DNA of 24,435 bases from JAVBOP01 sp031550405 (GCA_031550405.1 JAVBOP010000140.1:1-24435); one strand, 5' to 3'. Positions 8,475-16,358 are shown, counted from the first letter of the stretch. Notes: generated from the letters alone by a model not told the origin. Numbers and translations are program-made.

Positions 8475-8610
8475 TATATTAACATTGAATTTGTAGAAAA
8501 TATTGTAAAATATTTGCAACGCCGCAATTGCTGCTTCACTTGTATTAACCCATCCAATTCTTATTGGCAATTGAAAGATTTTATGTATCTTATCAATGTA
8601 TTAGAAATCC

Positions 8611-9462
8611 ATGAAAATCATGAAAAAAAATATTGCAGTAAAATATCTGTCTGGCGCTGGGAACATATTTACCGTTATAGATAACAGAAAATATGGACTT
8701 ACGCGAAATGACCTAATGTTGGCTTCGGCTGAATTGGTGGATGCCTCAAAAATATTAAATCAAGCAACCGAAGGAATCATTGTTATGAATGAATCCGTCG
8801 CGCACGACTTCGAAGTTTGGTTCTATAATCCTGACGGCTCAACAGGCATGATGTGCGGCAATGGCGGGCGCTGCGCAATTAATTATGCCATAAATAACGG
8901 ATTTTTACCCAAATACAGTAGCGGACAGCTTATAAAATTTGAGATGAATGGGCGCTGTTACTCAGGATTTGAGAGAAATGGTTTATTCAGCATATATTTT
9001 TCACCGCCCGAAAATATCTCCGAAATATTTGAAATTGTAGCTATAAGTAGAGAATTTAAAGGTAGATACATTAATGTCGGCAATGACCATTTTGTTGCAG
9101 AAGTGGAAGATGTTGAGACAATAAATATTGATTTATTTGGAAAAGAAATACGTTTTAATGAGCTGTTTATGCCACACGGCGTAAATGTAAGCTTTTATAA
9201 ATCAGTGGATTACAATCTACTGAAGATGCGGACTTATGAGCGTGGCGTTGAAAAAGAAACAGGCGCATGCGGCACGGCTTCTATTTCTGTTGCAGTAGCA
9301 TATATGATAGCGCAAGAGATGAAATTGCATTCGGTTACTATTGTCCCAACATCGGGCTCAAAGCTTTATATTGAAGCTAATTTAAACAATGACAATGAGA
9401 TAGAATATGTGTTGCTAACAGGCGAAGTCGTGGAATTGGGTGAAAATATTGTTGCATTATAA
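8611..9462 (+). CDS. dapF: Diaminopimelate epimerase DapF
   Basis: DapF interconverts LL- and meso-diaminopimelate, the last step before meso-DAP for peptidoglycan and lysine, using a pair of catalytic cysteines. In this 283-residue protein these are Cys82, in MCGNGGRC, and Cys220, in GACGT. The substrate-site block NPDGSTGMMCGNGGRC and Glu210-Arg211 (YERG) are present. Two deviations stand out: the usual GNDF near the N-terminus is GNIF (17-20), and the usual GNPH is GNDH (157-160). The ERGVEKET segment is one residue longer than in E. coli, a form I associate with Bacteroidota. ATGs at 8611 and 8620 are both possible starts; neither has a Shine-Dalgarno. It converges on tRNA-Gly. Confidence 0.95.
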   Translation: MKIMKKNIAVKYLSGAGNIFTVIDNRKYGLTRNDLMLASAELVDASKILNQATEGIIVMNESVAHDFEVWFYNPDGSTGMMCGNGGRCAINYAINNGFLPKYSSGQLIKFEMNGRCYSGFERNGLFSIYFSPPENISEIFEIVAISREFKGRYINVGNDHFVAEVEDVETINIDLFGKEIRFNELFMPHGVNVSFYKSVDYNLLKMRTYERGVEKETGACGTASISVAVAYMIAQEMKLHSVTIVPTSGSKLYIEANLNNDNEIEYVLLTGEVVELGENIVAL

Positions 9463-9464
9463 GA

Positions 9465-9508
9465 CAAAAAAAATGCCTTACCATCGGGGGGAAATGATAG
9501 CAAGGCAT
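9465..9508 (-). terminator. Terminator of tRNA-Gly
   Basis: On the minus strand, ATGCCTT (9502-9508) pairs with AAGGCAT (9473-9479) and runs directly into eight or nine U residues. This is a good intrinsic terminator for tRNA-Gly about 40 bp after its 3' end. The loop of about 22 nt contains a run of C's. It lies 3 bp after the dapF stop, but the U run suits only the minus direction. Confidence 0.7.
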
Positions 9509-9545
9509 GCAGCATAAAAAGGAAGAGACGATTTTTATTTCGTCG

Positions 9546-9618
9546 AGCGAAAAACGGGGTTCGAACCCGCGACCTCAACCTTGGCAAGGTTGCGCTCTAC
9601 CAACTGAGCTACTTTCGC
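9546..9618 (-). tRNA. tRNA-Gly (anticodon GCC)
   Basis: Read on the minus strand, the acceptor arm is GCGAAAG pairing with TTTTCGC (one G-U pair). The D arm contains AGCTCAGTTGGTAGAGC. The anticodon arm is CAACC-TTGCCAA-GGTTG, with GCC at 9585-9583. The T arm is CGGGG/CCCCG-like around GTTCGAA. The discriminator base is U, usual for glycine tRNAs. The CCA end is not encoded. Confidence 0.97.
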
Positions 9619-9639
9619 TTATATGACCATTGTCGAATA

Positions 9640-9670
9640 CAAATATAAGGTTTTTTTTTGATACAGCCAA
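9640..9670 (-). promoter_or_regulatory. Promoter of tRNA-Gly, Bacteroidota type
   Basis: On the minus strand, TATATTTG (9647-9640) matches TAnnTTTG exactly and lies about 21 nt from the mature tRNA 5' end. A TTG (9670-9668) sits 20 nt further upstream, in the place of the -33 TTTG. Confidence 0.65.
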
Positions 9671-9806
9671 GAAAAATATCTTTTCAACACAATATTTATA
9701 AAAATAATCTGAATAGACACACCGCCCGCTATTATACAGGCTTTTCTGTATTATATCAATGCCTGATTATTAAAAATAATTCATAAAACTGTCATATATA
9801 CTCGTC

Positions 9807-9840
9807 AAAAAAAAACTCCTGCGAACGACGGGCAGGAGTT
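9807..9840 (-). terminator. Terminator of the POT transporter gene
   Basis: The perfect 9-bp stem AACTCCTGC (9814-9822) / GCAGGAGTT (9832-9840) with a 9-nt loop lies 15 bp after the stop of the transporter. On the minus strand it is followed by a run of about nine U's. This is a textbook intrinsic terminator. Confidence 0.85.
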
Positions 9841-9855
9841 ATTAATTGAACTATA

Positions 9856-11508
9856 TTAGCCTTTGGTTACCCGTTCCAAAAATTTCATTTTTGAGAAAAT
9901 GATTACTGCTGAAATTATGCAGCAAATTGCAAAGAATATCCATAATTGCCACACTTCGACGCGCGCCCACAAGAATGTACCGATGCCCAATAATAAATTG
10001 CCAAGTGCAGTTGCTCCAAGCCAGCAGCCCTGCATCAAACCCTTTATGCGGTTCGGCGCAACTTTCGAGACGAAAGACAGTCCCATTGGCGACAGGAATA
10101 ATTCCGCTATGGTTAAGGTAAAATATGTGCCTACGAGTAGATATGGCGAGACATCCTGCTCCGGAGCCGTTGCCAATTGCGACGGCGCTACCAAGCCAAA
10201 TGAGCCAATAGCCAATATGCCAAATGCCACCGTTGTGATAATCATTCCGATACCAATTTTTCGCGGTGTAGATGGCTCCATGTTTTTATTGCGCAAAAAT
10301 GTGAAGAATCCAACAACAAGCGGCGTAACGAATACTATGTACAGCGGATTGAACTGCTGGAATATTTCAGGTCCGATAGGCATTGTTGGTGAGAAAGTGC
10401 CGTAAATATAATAAGCAAATGCGCCGCCTGCCGCCAAAAGCAGCAAACCTATTCCGCGAGTTTTTCCAGTTCCTCCCTTTTTCAGTAACATTGTGAGACC
10501 GAAAATAGCCGCAACAATGGACAGTAATGAGCGCAAGTCAAATATTAAGTTAGTCATTGGACCAACTTCCTTTGCAATATAATCGCGTGCGAAAAGCGTC
10601 AATGTTAAGCCATTCTGATGGAATGACATCCAGAAAAATATTACAACTAAAAATACAAGCCCCAATGACTTTAAGCGATCTTTTTCTTCCGATGTAAATT
10701 CTTTGAAAGAGACCATGCCTTTTTCTTTCTTTTCAAATGTATCAGCATAAGCCATGTGTTTTTTGAACAGCAGGTAGATAACCAAGGAAACAATCATAGC
10801 GCAGGCAGCTATGCCGAAGGCATAGTTATACCCTGTAGAGAAGGCATTGATATAATTATTCGCAAAAGCAGACAAGTCCGCTACATTTGTGCCGCTTACT
10901 TTATTTGCAAGCTCTTGGAACAGCGCCGTATCAACGGTTTTGCCGTCAAGAAAAGCATGGCAAGTAGACGGCAATGCCTTATCATATAAAAAGCCTTGTG
11001 TACTCAAGTACCAGTTTCTAATGGCAGTTGCAGCGCTTGGTGCAAAGAATGCGCCGACATTTATTCCCATATAAAAGATATTAAACGCTGGATCCCTTAG
11101 TTTTTCATACTTTGGATCGTCATACAGCTTGCCAACCATTGCCTGTAAGTTACCTTTAAACAAGCCGTTGCCAAAAGCGATTACAAAAAGCCCGCCTATC
11201 ACAAATGGTAGCGACATTCCGGGCAGTGCCATCAAGGCATAACCAACCGTCATTGTAATAACGCCAGCCAAAATGACTTTGCTGTATTTTTGAATACTGT
11301 CGGCTATAAAGCCACCGACAAGAGCAAGAATATAGATTGAAAAATAAAATATACTATAAATACTGCCAGCAGTGCCTTCATCAAGACCATATTTAGTCTG
11401 CAAGAATAGCACAAGGATAGCCATCATAGTATAAAAACCAAAGCGTTCTCCCATATTCGTAAAGAACGCAACGAACAGTCCTTTAGGATGTCCTGTAAAC
11501 ATCGACAT
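9856..11508 (-). CDS. POT/PTR2-family oligopeptide transporter (MFS)
   Basis: This 550-residue integral membrane protein belongs to the proton-coupled oligopeptide transporter family, which imports di- and tripeptides across the inner membrane. Support comes from the N-terminal GHPKGLFVAFFTNMGERFGF block, the PTR2-like FYMGINVGAFFAP in transmembrane region 4-5, and about 14 hydrophobic segments. The family signature ExxERFxYY appears here as NMGERFGFY: its first Glu is Asn18, while Glu21-Arg22 remain. I recall this variant from Bacteroidota POT proteins. A charged segment (FEKKEKGMVSFKEFTSEEKD) separates the N- and C-terminal bundles. It is a single gene with its own terminator. A weak promoter (TATGTTTA, 11537-11530) lies just upstream. 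The substrate cannot be told from sequence. Confidence 0.93.
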   Translation of the reverse strand: MSMFTGHPKGLFVAFFTNMGERFGFYTMMAILVLFLQTKYGLDEGTAGSIYSIFYFSIYILALVGGFIADSIQKYSKVILAGVITMTVGYALMALPGMSLPFVIGGLFVIAFGNGLFKGNLQAMVGKLYDDPKYEKLRDPAFNIFYMGINVGAFFAPSAATAIRNWYLSTQGFLYDKALPSTCHAFLDGKTVDTALFQELANKVSGTNVADLSAFANNYINAFSTGYNYAFGIAACAMIVSLVIYLLFKKHMAYADTFEKKEKGMVSFKEFTSEEKDRLKSLGLVFLVVIFFWMSFHQNGLTLTLFARDYIAKEVGPMTNLIFDLRSLLSIVAAIFGLTMLLKKGGTGKTRGIGLLLLAAGGAFAYYIYGTFSPTMPIGPEIFQQFNPLYIVFVTPLVVGFFTFLRNKNMEPSTPRKIGIGMIITTVAFGILAIGSFGLVAPSQLATAPEQDVSPYLLVGTYFTLTIAELFLSPMGLSFVSKVAPNRIKGLMQGCWLGATALGNLLLGIGTFLWARVEVWQLWIFFAICCIISAVIIFSKMKFLERVTKG

Positions 11509-11714
11509 AAACGTACCTTTTTATTAAATTAAACATACAATAGTAAATTTTCATTTTGACAAGTGGTAAGTTACGAACTTTTAGATTTATGTACAAATTA
11601 TTTCACATTTTTTTATTTAAGAATATGCAAATTAAGGCTAAGTATTGAATGGATAGAAGCTATACATATTCCTTATACGTGCTTTCTTCCACTGATTATA
11701 TAATAATAATTTTG

Positions 11715-11722
11715 TATTTTTG
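11715..11722 (+). promoter_or_regulatory. -7 element upstream of the RCK-protein gene
   Basis: TATTTTTG matches TAnnTTTG exactly and lies 31 nt before the ATG of the RCK protein. No good -33 TTTG is seen about 20 nt upstream. It would drive the plus-strand run of four genes from 11754 to 15520. Confidence 0.5.
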
Positions 11723-11753
11723 CTTAAAGTAAGTATGTTATGATAGATGCTGT

Positions 11754-12455
11754 ATGGCTGAGAAAAAATTTTGTGTAATAGGGCTGGGATATTTTGGGTT
11801 AAACCTTGCAAGACAGCTTAGCAAGCAGGGAGCGGAAGTGCTGGCGATTGACAAGGACCCAGAGAGAGTTGAGCTGGTGCAGGATCAGGTGGCGTATGCC
11901 GTTACGATGGATTCCACTGATGCGAAGGCTATGCGCAGTCTGGGCATAAAGGACATGGATGCTACGATTGTGGCTATAGGCGAAACTTTCGAGGCATCTA
12001 TTGTAACGACGGCTGTGCTGCAGGAAATCGGAGTGCGCACTATTATTAACCGCATATTAAATCCAATTCACGAGCGATTGCTGAACCTCATGAATGTTGC
12101 CGAAACATTGGTGCCAGAGGCTGAGGCTGCCGACCACCTTGCCAACAGGCTTATGTTGCCGGGGCTGATTGAATCATACAAAATCAGCGACGACTATAAT
12201 ATTTATGAGATAAAGATACCCGAATGGATAGTCGGGCGCACGGTGCATGATGCGCAGCTGCGGCAGGAGTATTTGCTTAATATTGTAACGGTTAAGCGCA
12301 TTACCAAAAAATACGGCATTTTACGGCATAGCGAGCGGGTGGAGCACATGGTAATGGGAACGCTGGAGCCAAATTTCGTATTTTCAGATGACGATATATT
12401 AATTCTATTTGGCAAAGAAAAAGACTTTTTGCGCTTCTTAGAGGTGCAGGGGTGA
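11754..12455 (+). CDS. TrkA/KtrA-type RCK protein, potassium-transport regulator
   Basis: This 233-residue protein has one RCK_N and one RCK_C domain, like KtrA: a nucleotide-binding ring subunit that gates a membrane K+ channel (KtrB/TrkH). The Rossmann motif is GLGYFG (10-15), with Asp33 at the end of strand 2 (AIDKDPERVE) expected to hold the nucleotide ribose. RCK_N ends at about residue 135 (VPEAEAADHLANRL). RCK_C covers the rest, ending in FSDDDILILFGKEKDFLRFL. No membrane subunit is encoded in the window. Its TGA overlaps the GTG start of the next gene by 4 bp (GTGA), so the two are probably translationally coupled, although the next product is exported and unrelated. Confidence 0.9.
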   Translation: MAEKKFCVIGLGYFGLNLARQLSKQGAEVLAIDKDPERVELVQDQVAYAVTMDSTDAKAMRSLGIKDMDATIVAIGETFEASIVTTAVLQEIGVRTIINRILNPIHERLLNLMNVAETLVPEAEAADHLANRLMLPGLIESYKISDDYNIYEIKIPEWIVGRTVHDAQLRQEYLLNIVTVKRITKKYGILRHSERVEHMVMGTLEPNFVFSDDDILILFGKEKDFLRFLEVQG

Positions 12456-14257
12456 TAGCAGTGCTTATTGCCGCTTTGTTTGCCTTGCCAATGTTCACTC
12501 TGCGGGCAGATGCAGGCAGATGCGATACTGGGATTGATAATGGGTTCGGCAATATTGCAAACCTGCACGCTCTAAATTCGGAGGAAGATGATTTTGCGCC
12601 TGTCTACAACCGTTTTGATGGAAAAATATATTTCAATTCTATACGCAATAAATATTCTCGATTTTATTTTGCTGAATATTCAGACAGTACTTTTTCGCCT
12701 CCAAAATTGCTCAATTCGCCTCTCAACGAAGGCAGGCAAAATCGTTCGTATATCTCATTCCATAGTGAAAAAACAGCGTTTCTGTCCACATTCAATCACA
12801 CGGCTACAGGCTCTTTTTTGAATATCAGCAAATCGCTTTTTCAGCGGAATTTTTGGTCGCAGGCAGCGATAGTTGACGAAATTGCAGATGCGTCTTTTAA
12901 TGCACATCCCACGATTTCACCAAACGGTGAAATGATGGTGTTTGCATCCAACAGAGGCAAGTCGAGTAAAGACACTGACTTGTGGATAGCATACATGCAG
13001 GCGGATGATTCATGGGGAATGATGATTCTAATGGACGAGCTTAGCTCCAATGGCAATGAAATAACTCCAGCTTTTGCTTCGGATTCGTTGCTGCTGTTTG
13101 CATCAGATGGCTTTTATGGACCGGGCGGATTTGACATATATTACTCCAAATTGAATAATGGAATTTGGTCTAAGCCATTGCCGCTCAACAACATAAATAC
13201 AGAATACAGTGAATCGGATCCTGCGCTGCTGCCCGACGGCAATCTAATTTTTGCGTCAGATAGACCGGGCGGACGCGGAAAATTGGACATGTATATTGCT
13301 ACACCCAATGCTGCTCTGGATTTAAAGGATGAGCCCAACACTTTGATTTTATCCAGCACTACGACGGATATTATTATTAAAAAAAATTCATTTTATGACA
13401 ATATTTCCATATCGCCGTATATTTTTGACACGGTAAATTTTTCATTTAATAATGTAAGTCCAGAGAAAATTGATGCTGTAAGTCCTGCTATTATTGCCAG
13501 TCGGATTTTAGATTTAAATGCAGATTATTCAATAGCTTATAACTATGAATATCGCGATAAAATTATTGAATTTTGTATAAAATCAAATTTAGATACAAAC
13601 AAAATTGTGCCGGCTAAAATTGAATGGAAAAAAGCTATTGCCATTTTTTATTGCGAGGACAGCCGCATTTTTGAGCCAGTACAGAGGCAGGAATTGCTGT
13701 GCGAAACAATTCCGCACGCTATGCAGCTGAACGTGAACTGGAATGAAAATATATCTGATATTGTAAATTTAAAAGCGTCATTTCCCACTGAAAATGCGCG
13801 TATGGACACTGTGAATATAGATATTTATGAAAAAAAATTAATTTTTCCTCTTGAAAATATATGTTCTTATTTATCAGAAAATGACTCGCTGATTATTGAT
13901 ATAATTGCAACAAATGGTAAAAATATCGAGCTGAAAAAAAGTATGAATTTTGAAATTCAACAAACTGAAAAAAAGGAAATTAAGAAGCATTTGATAAATA
14001 ATAAATTATATTTTGACTTTTTCTCATATTATAATTCGTCGGATTTTGATTCATATTACAAACACAATAATACTATTTTAAATCAAGTGGTTAGCTTGTT
14101 GCAATATCATAAAAAAATGAACATATATACCGGCGATTTGGACACCAAATTTATGAATAAATTGAAATCATTATTTGGTGCGGACAAAATAATTAAGTTT
14201 GAAAAAAGTGCAAAAAATAAAAATTTCATTGAATTCCAAATAGAAGTGAATAATTGA
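12452..14257 (+). CDS. Exported PD40 beta-propeller protein with degenerate OmpA-like C-terminus
   Basis: The gene encodes 601 residues. It uses a GTG start overlapping the upstream stop; this start gives a proper signal peptide (MIAVLIAALFALPMFTLRADA), which the next ATG would truncate. WD40-like PD40 repeats are clear at about 152-181 (HPTISPNGEMMVFASNRG...DLWIAY), 205-231 (TPAFASDSLLLFASDG...FDIYYS) and 255-283 (DPALLPDGNLIFASDRPG...LDMYIA), with weaker ones earlier. The last 90 residues (LYFDFFSYYNSSDF, then ILNQVVSLLQ, then YTGDLD) resemble an OmpA peptidoglycan-binding domain. They lack its NxxLSxxRA motif, so binding is doubtful. Such PD40-OmpA proteins are periplasmic or outer-membrane-linked. 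The function is unknown. Confidence 0.8.
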   Translation: MIAVLIAALFALPMFTLRADAGRCDTGIDNGFGNIANLHALNSEEDDFAPVYNRFDGKIYFNSIRNKYSRFYFAEYSDSTFSPPKLLNSPLNEGRQNRSYISFHSEKTAFLSTFNHTATGSFLNISKSLFQRNFWSQAAIVDEIADASFNAHPTISPNGEMMVFASNRGKSSKDTDLWIAYMQADDSWGMMILMDELSSNGNEITPAFASDSLLLFASDGFYGPGGFDIYYSKLNNGIWSKPLPLNNINTEYSESDPALLPDGNLIFASDRPGGRGKLDMYIATPNAALDLKDEPNTLILSSTTTDIIIKKNSFYDNISISPYIFDTVNFSFNNVSPEKIDAVSPAIIASRILDLNADYSIAYNYEYRDKIIEFCIKSNLDTNKIVPAKIEWKKAIAIFYCEDSRIFEPVQRQELLCETIPHAMQLNVNWNENISDIVNLKASFPTENARMDTVNIDIYEKKLIFPLENICSYLSENDSLIIDIIATNGKNIELKKSMNFEIQQTEKKEIKKHLINNKLYFDFFSYYNSSDFDSYYKHNNTILNQVVSLLQYHKKMNIYTGDLDTKFMNKLKSLFGADKIIKFEKSAKNKNFIEFQIEVNN

Positions 14258-14260
14258 TTT

Positions 14261-14280
14261 TTATTAATTTTTTTTCATAA
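14261..14280 (+). repeat. AT-rich near-palindrome, copy upstream of panB
   Basis: TTATTAATTTTTTTTCATAA is identical to the minus strand of 2076-2095. It lies between the propeller-protein stop and panB, 23 nt before the panB ATG. Confidence 0.5.
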
Positions 14281-14303
14281 TTTCTATAGTTGTAAATACA
14301 AAA

Positions 14304-15131
14304 ATGAGTTATATAAACGATAAAAATGTCATCGGAAATATCACTGTCGAGCGGCTGCGGGAAATGAAGCAGGCTGGAAAAAAAATATGCTGTATCACGG
14401 CTTATGATGCGCTTTTTGCCCGCATATTCGATGAAGCGGGCGTGGATTTGATACTTGTCGGCGATTCGCTCGCCAATATAATTCAAGGCAAGGAAACTAC
14501 GCTTTCGGTTACCCTCGAGGAGATGATATACCACACGAAGGCGGTGGTGAATGCCGCTAAACGACCGCTAATCGTTGCTGATATGCCGTTTATGTCCTAT
14601 CAGGTCAATCCCGACGAGGCGCTGCGAAATGCAGGCAGATTGCTTAAGGAAGCTGCTTGCGATGCTGTTAAGCTGGAAAGCTGCAACAAGAAGATTTTGC
14701 AAGCGGTTAGAGCAATGTCTGAAACGGGAATACCTGTTGTCGGGCATCTGGGATTAACTCCGCAAAGCATTAACAAATTTGGTACTTACCGCGCACGTGG
14801 TACTGATGAGGAAGAGGCAAATAGGATATACGAAGATGCCATTAAATTAGAAAATGCAGGCATTATAGCGCTTGTTTTGGAAAAAATACCTGCCGAGCTT
14901 GGCAAAAAAATTTCCGAGAAACTGACCATACCAACCATTGGCATTGGCGCTGGCAAGCATTGCAATGGGCAGATACTGGTTTATGCCGACATGCTCGGAA
15001 TGACCGTCGATTTCAATCCGCGGTTCGTGCGGAAATATGCCAGACTGCATGAAACCATAAAAGAGGCAATTGCCCAATATGCACAAGACATTGTAAATGG
15101 CGATTTTCCAAATACTAAAGAGAGTTATTAA
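14304..15131 (+). CDS. panB: 3-methyl-2-oxobutanoate hydroxymethyltransferase PanB
   Basis: PanB transfers a hydroxymethyl group from methylene-THF to alpha-ketoisovalerate, the first committed step of pantothenate and coenzyme A synthesis. The 275-residue TIM-barrel protein shows TAYDALFARIFDEAGVD (32-48) and the Mg2+ ligands Asp54 (VGDS), Asp93 (ADMPF) and Glu125 (VKLES). It also has GHLGLTPQSINKFG and the likely catalytic Glu193 (VLEKIP). The region GIGAGKHCNGQILVYADMLG is typical of the family. The gene lies 46 bp after the propeller gene and overlaps the start of the next gene by one base. No panC or panD is in the window. Confidence 0.97.
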   Translation: MSYINDKNVIGNITVERLREMKQAGKKICCITAYDALFARIFDEAGVDLILVGDSLANIIQGKETTLSVTLEEMIYHTKAVVNAAKRPLIVADMPFMSYQVNPDEALRNAGRLLKEAACDAVKLESCNKKILQAVRAMSETGIPVVGHLGLTPQSINKFGTYRARGTDEEEANRIYEDAIKLENAGIIALVLEKIPAELGKKISEKLTIPTIGIGAGKHCNGQILVYADMLGMTVDFNPRFVRKYARLHETIKEAIAQYAQDIVNGDFPNTKESY

Positions 15132-15520
15132 TGAAAATTTTATTTGCTTTAGCCATAATGATATTTGTTGCTGCAGTATTTTTTTCCGCTTGTTCATGGA
15201 CAACAGGCGGCGAGAATATTGCATTCCCAGAAAAGAATGTGCAATACATGCACCATGTGAAGCCATTCCTTGCTCTCAACTGCTCGTATTCCCCGTGCCA
15301 CAGCGATTTTGACAGAGCCGGCGGCTATTCCTTGACAGAGTATTGGACTTTGTTTGACAAGCCCGGCTTCGTCATTCCGGGTAATCCAGATGGTAGTGTT
15401 TTTGTGCAAATTTTGGAAAACAGGATGACCCATTTCACATATTTCTATCGCGGCAATATCACCACAGAGCACATACAAGGCGTACGTACCTGGATTAAAG
15501 AGGGCGCCATCAACAACTGA
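15131..15520 (+). CDS. Small lipoprotein with CX4CH haem-binding-like motif
   Basis: The 129-residue protein has a signal peptide with a lipobox ending in Cys21 (VFFSAC). The mature part contains VKPFLALNCSYSPCHSDFDR, that is C-x4-C-H, preceded by the hydrophobic-aromatic pattern usual before c-type haem sites in planctomycete/Bacteroidota cytochrome-c-like domains. Further on, VIPGNPDGSVFVQIL and the C-terminal ITTEHIQGVRTWIKEGA match the 'G-x-P-x-x-S-x-L' and 'I-x-x-W-I-x-x-G-A' blocks that I recall from those domains. CX4CH is a less common spacing than CXXCH, so haem attachment is likely but not certain. The ATG shares one base with the panB stop (TAATG), so the two are coupled. The partner redox protein is unknown. 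Confidence 0.75.
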   Translation: MKILFALAIMIFVAAVFFSACSWTTGGENIAFPEKNVQYMHHVKPFLALNCSYSPCHSDFDRAGGYSLTEYWTLFDKPGFVIPGNPDGSVFVQILENRMTHFTYFYRGNITTEHIQGVRTWIKEGAINN

Positions 15521-15598
15521 AAAGACGGGCAGATTGCCATATTTGCGATGGAATGTATAAATCCATTAAAAAAATGGTATCCGAAAAATAACGCCTGT

Positions 15599-16057
15599 TC
15601 AACTATTTCTGAGAGAAGCGTCAAATATTTTGTATGTCGGTTCGGTCGGGATGTAAGAATGATCGTCCCAAAGCGTGCTTGTTATCATCAAGTCGGCGCT
15701 ATACCTGTTGCAGGCAATAGGTACATTATGGATACGGCACTGTCGGAGCAGCATCTGAATGTCCGCTTCATGCGGCTGCGGGTTTAGGTCGTCAATCAAA
15801 AATATAGCCAGATTAATCTCCTTGCGAACAACCATTGCCGCAATCTCAGCATCGCCGCCCAAAGGCCCAGAATTGACGCAAGTGATATCCGCATCGATAC
15901 CTTTTTTTATAAATGCTGCTCTGATAAGTTTGCCTGTCGTTCCTGTGCAAATCAACTTATGTCTGGACAAAGTCGAGGCATTGAACGTCGCCCATTCTAC
16001 CATGTCTGCCTTGCGGTGGTCGTGCGCAACGAGAGTTATAACTAATTGTTTATTCAT
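15599..16057 (-). CDS. mgsA: Methylglyoxal synthase MgsA
   Basis: MgsA converts dihydroxyacetone phosphate to methylglyoxal and phosphate, a bypass that frees phosphate under sugar-phosphate stress. The 152-residue protein keeps the family landmarks: AHDHRK (11-16), the phosphate-binding TGTTG (38-42), SGPLGGD with the catalytic Asp69, and the block around Asp89, His96 and Asp99 (DDLNPQPHEAD), equivalent to Asp91, His98 and Asp101 of E. coli. NVPIACNRYSAD follows. The usual FFWDPL is FLIDDL here; the Pro-to-Asp change follows the conserved Asp. It is a single gene convergent with the small lipoprotein gene, 78 bp away, and no strong terminator is visible in that gap. Confidence 0.95.
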   Translation of the reverse strand: MNKQLVITLVAHDHRKADMVEWATFNASTLSRHKLICTGTTGKLIRAAFIKKGIDADITCVNSGPLGGDAEIAAMVVRKEINLAIFLIDDLNPQPHEADIQMLLRQCRIHNVPIACNRYSADLMITSTLWDDHSYIPTEPTYKIFDASLRNS

Positions 16058-16116
16058 ATATCACCTAAATTTAAAACCAAATGAATGTACGATTTTACGA
16101 GGCATATAAAATATTG

Positions 16117-16148
16117 TTTCCATATTTCATTAGAATTTTGTATATTTG
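16117..16148 (+). promoter_or_regulatory. Promoter of tRNA-Leu
   Basis: TATATTTG (16141-16148) is an exact TAnnTTTG, 22 nt before the tRNA 5' end. TTTC (16117-16120), one base off TTTG, lies 20 nt upstream of it. Confidence 0.65.
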
Positions 16149-16170
16149 TATTCGTTTAAACGTTAAAGAA

Positions 16171-16253
16171 GCTCGAATGGCGGAATTGGCAGACGCGCTA
16201 CACTCAGAATGTAGTCTTCTATGGAGGTGCAGGTTCAAGTCCTGTTTCGAGCA
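16171..16253 (+). tRNA. tRNA-Leu (anticodon CAG)
   Basis: This is a class II tRNA. The acceptor arm is GCTCGAA/TTCGAGC. The D region contains TGGCGGAATTGGCAGACGCG. The anticodon arm is CTACA-CTCAGAA-TGTAG, with CAG at 16205-16207. A long variable arm of about 14 nt follows. The T arm is GCAGG-TTCAAGT-CCTGT. The discriminator is A, and CCA is not encoded. Confidence 0.97.
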
Positions 16254-16317
16254 CATGTTGGTTTTGCCAACTTTTTTTTATTCTCTTCCCAAACACATAT
16301 ATACTTTTTTTCTATAG

Positions 16318-16349
16318 TTTGCGAATTAATTTACAATTTTGTATTTTTG
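16318..16349 (+). promoter_or_regulatory. Promoter of tRNA-Val (and perhaps queA)
   Basis: TTTG (16318-16321), a 20-nt spacer and TATTTTTG (16342-16349) give a full match to the Bacteroidota-type consensus. The -7 element ends 9 nt before the mature tRNA 5' end. No separate promoter is evident for queA downstream. Confidence 0.7.
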
Positions 16350-16358
16350 CGAGTATAT

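Larger units (their letters stand above)
7596..8610. other. Gene-poor interval of about 1 kb
   Basis: No intact gene is visible on either strand. At 7596-7849 there is only very AT-rich sequence. The decayed IS1-family copy fills 7850-8359. From 8360 to 8610 there is a 19-nt repeat inside a 9-bp inverted repeat (8454-8496) and the dapF upstream region, which has no clear TAnnTTTG promoter or Shine-Dalgarno. Confidence 0.6.
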
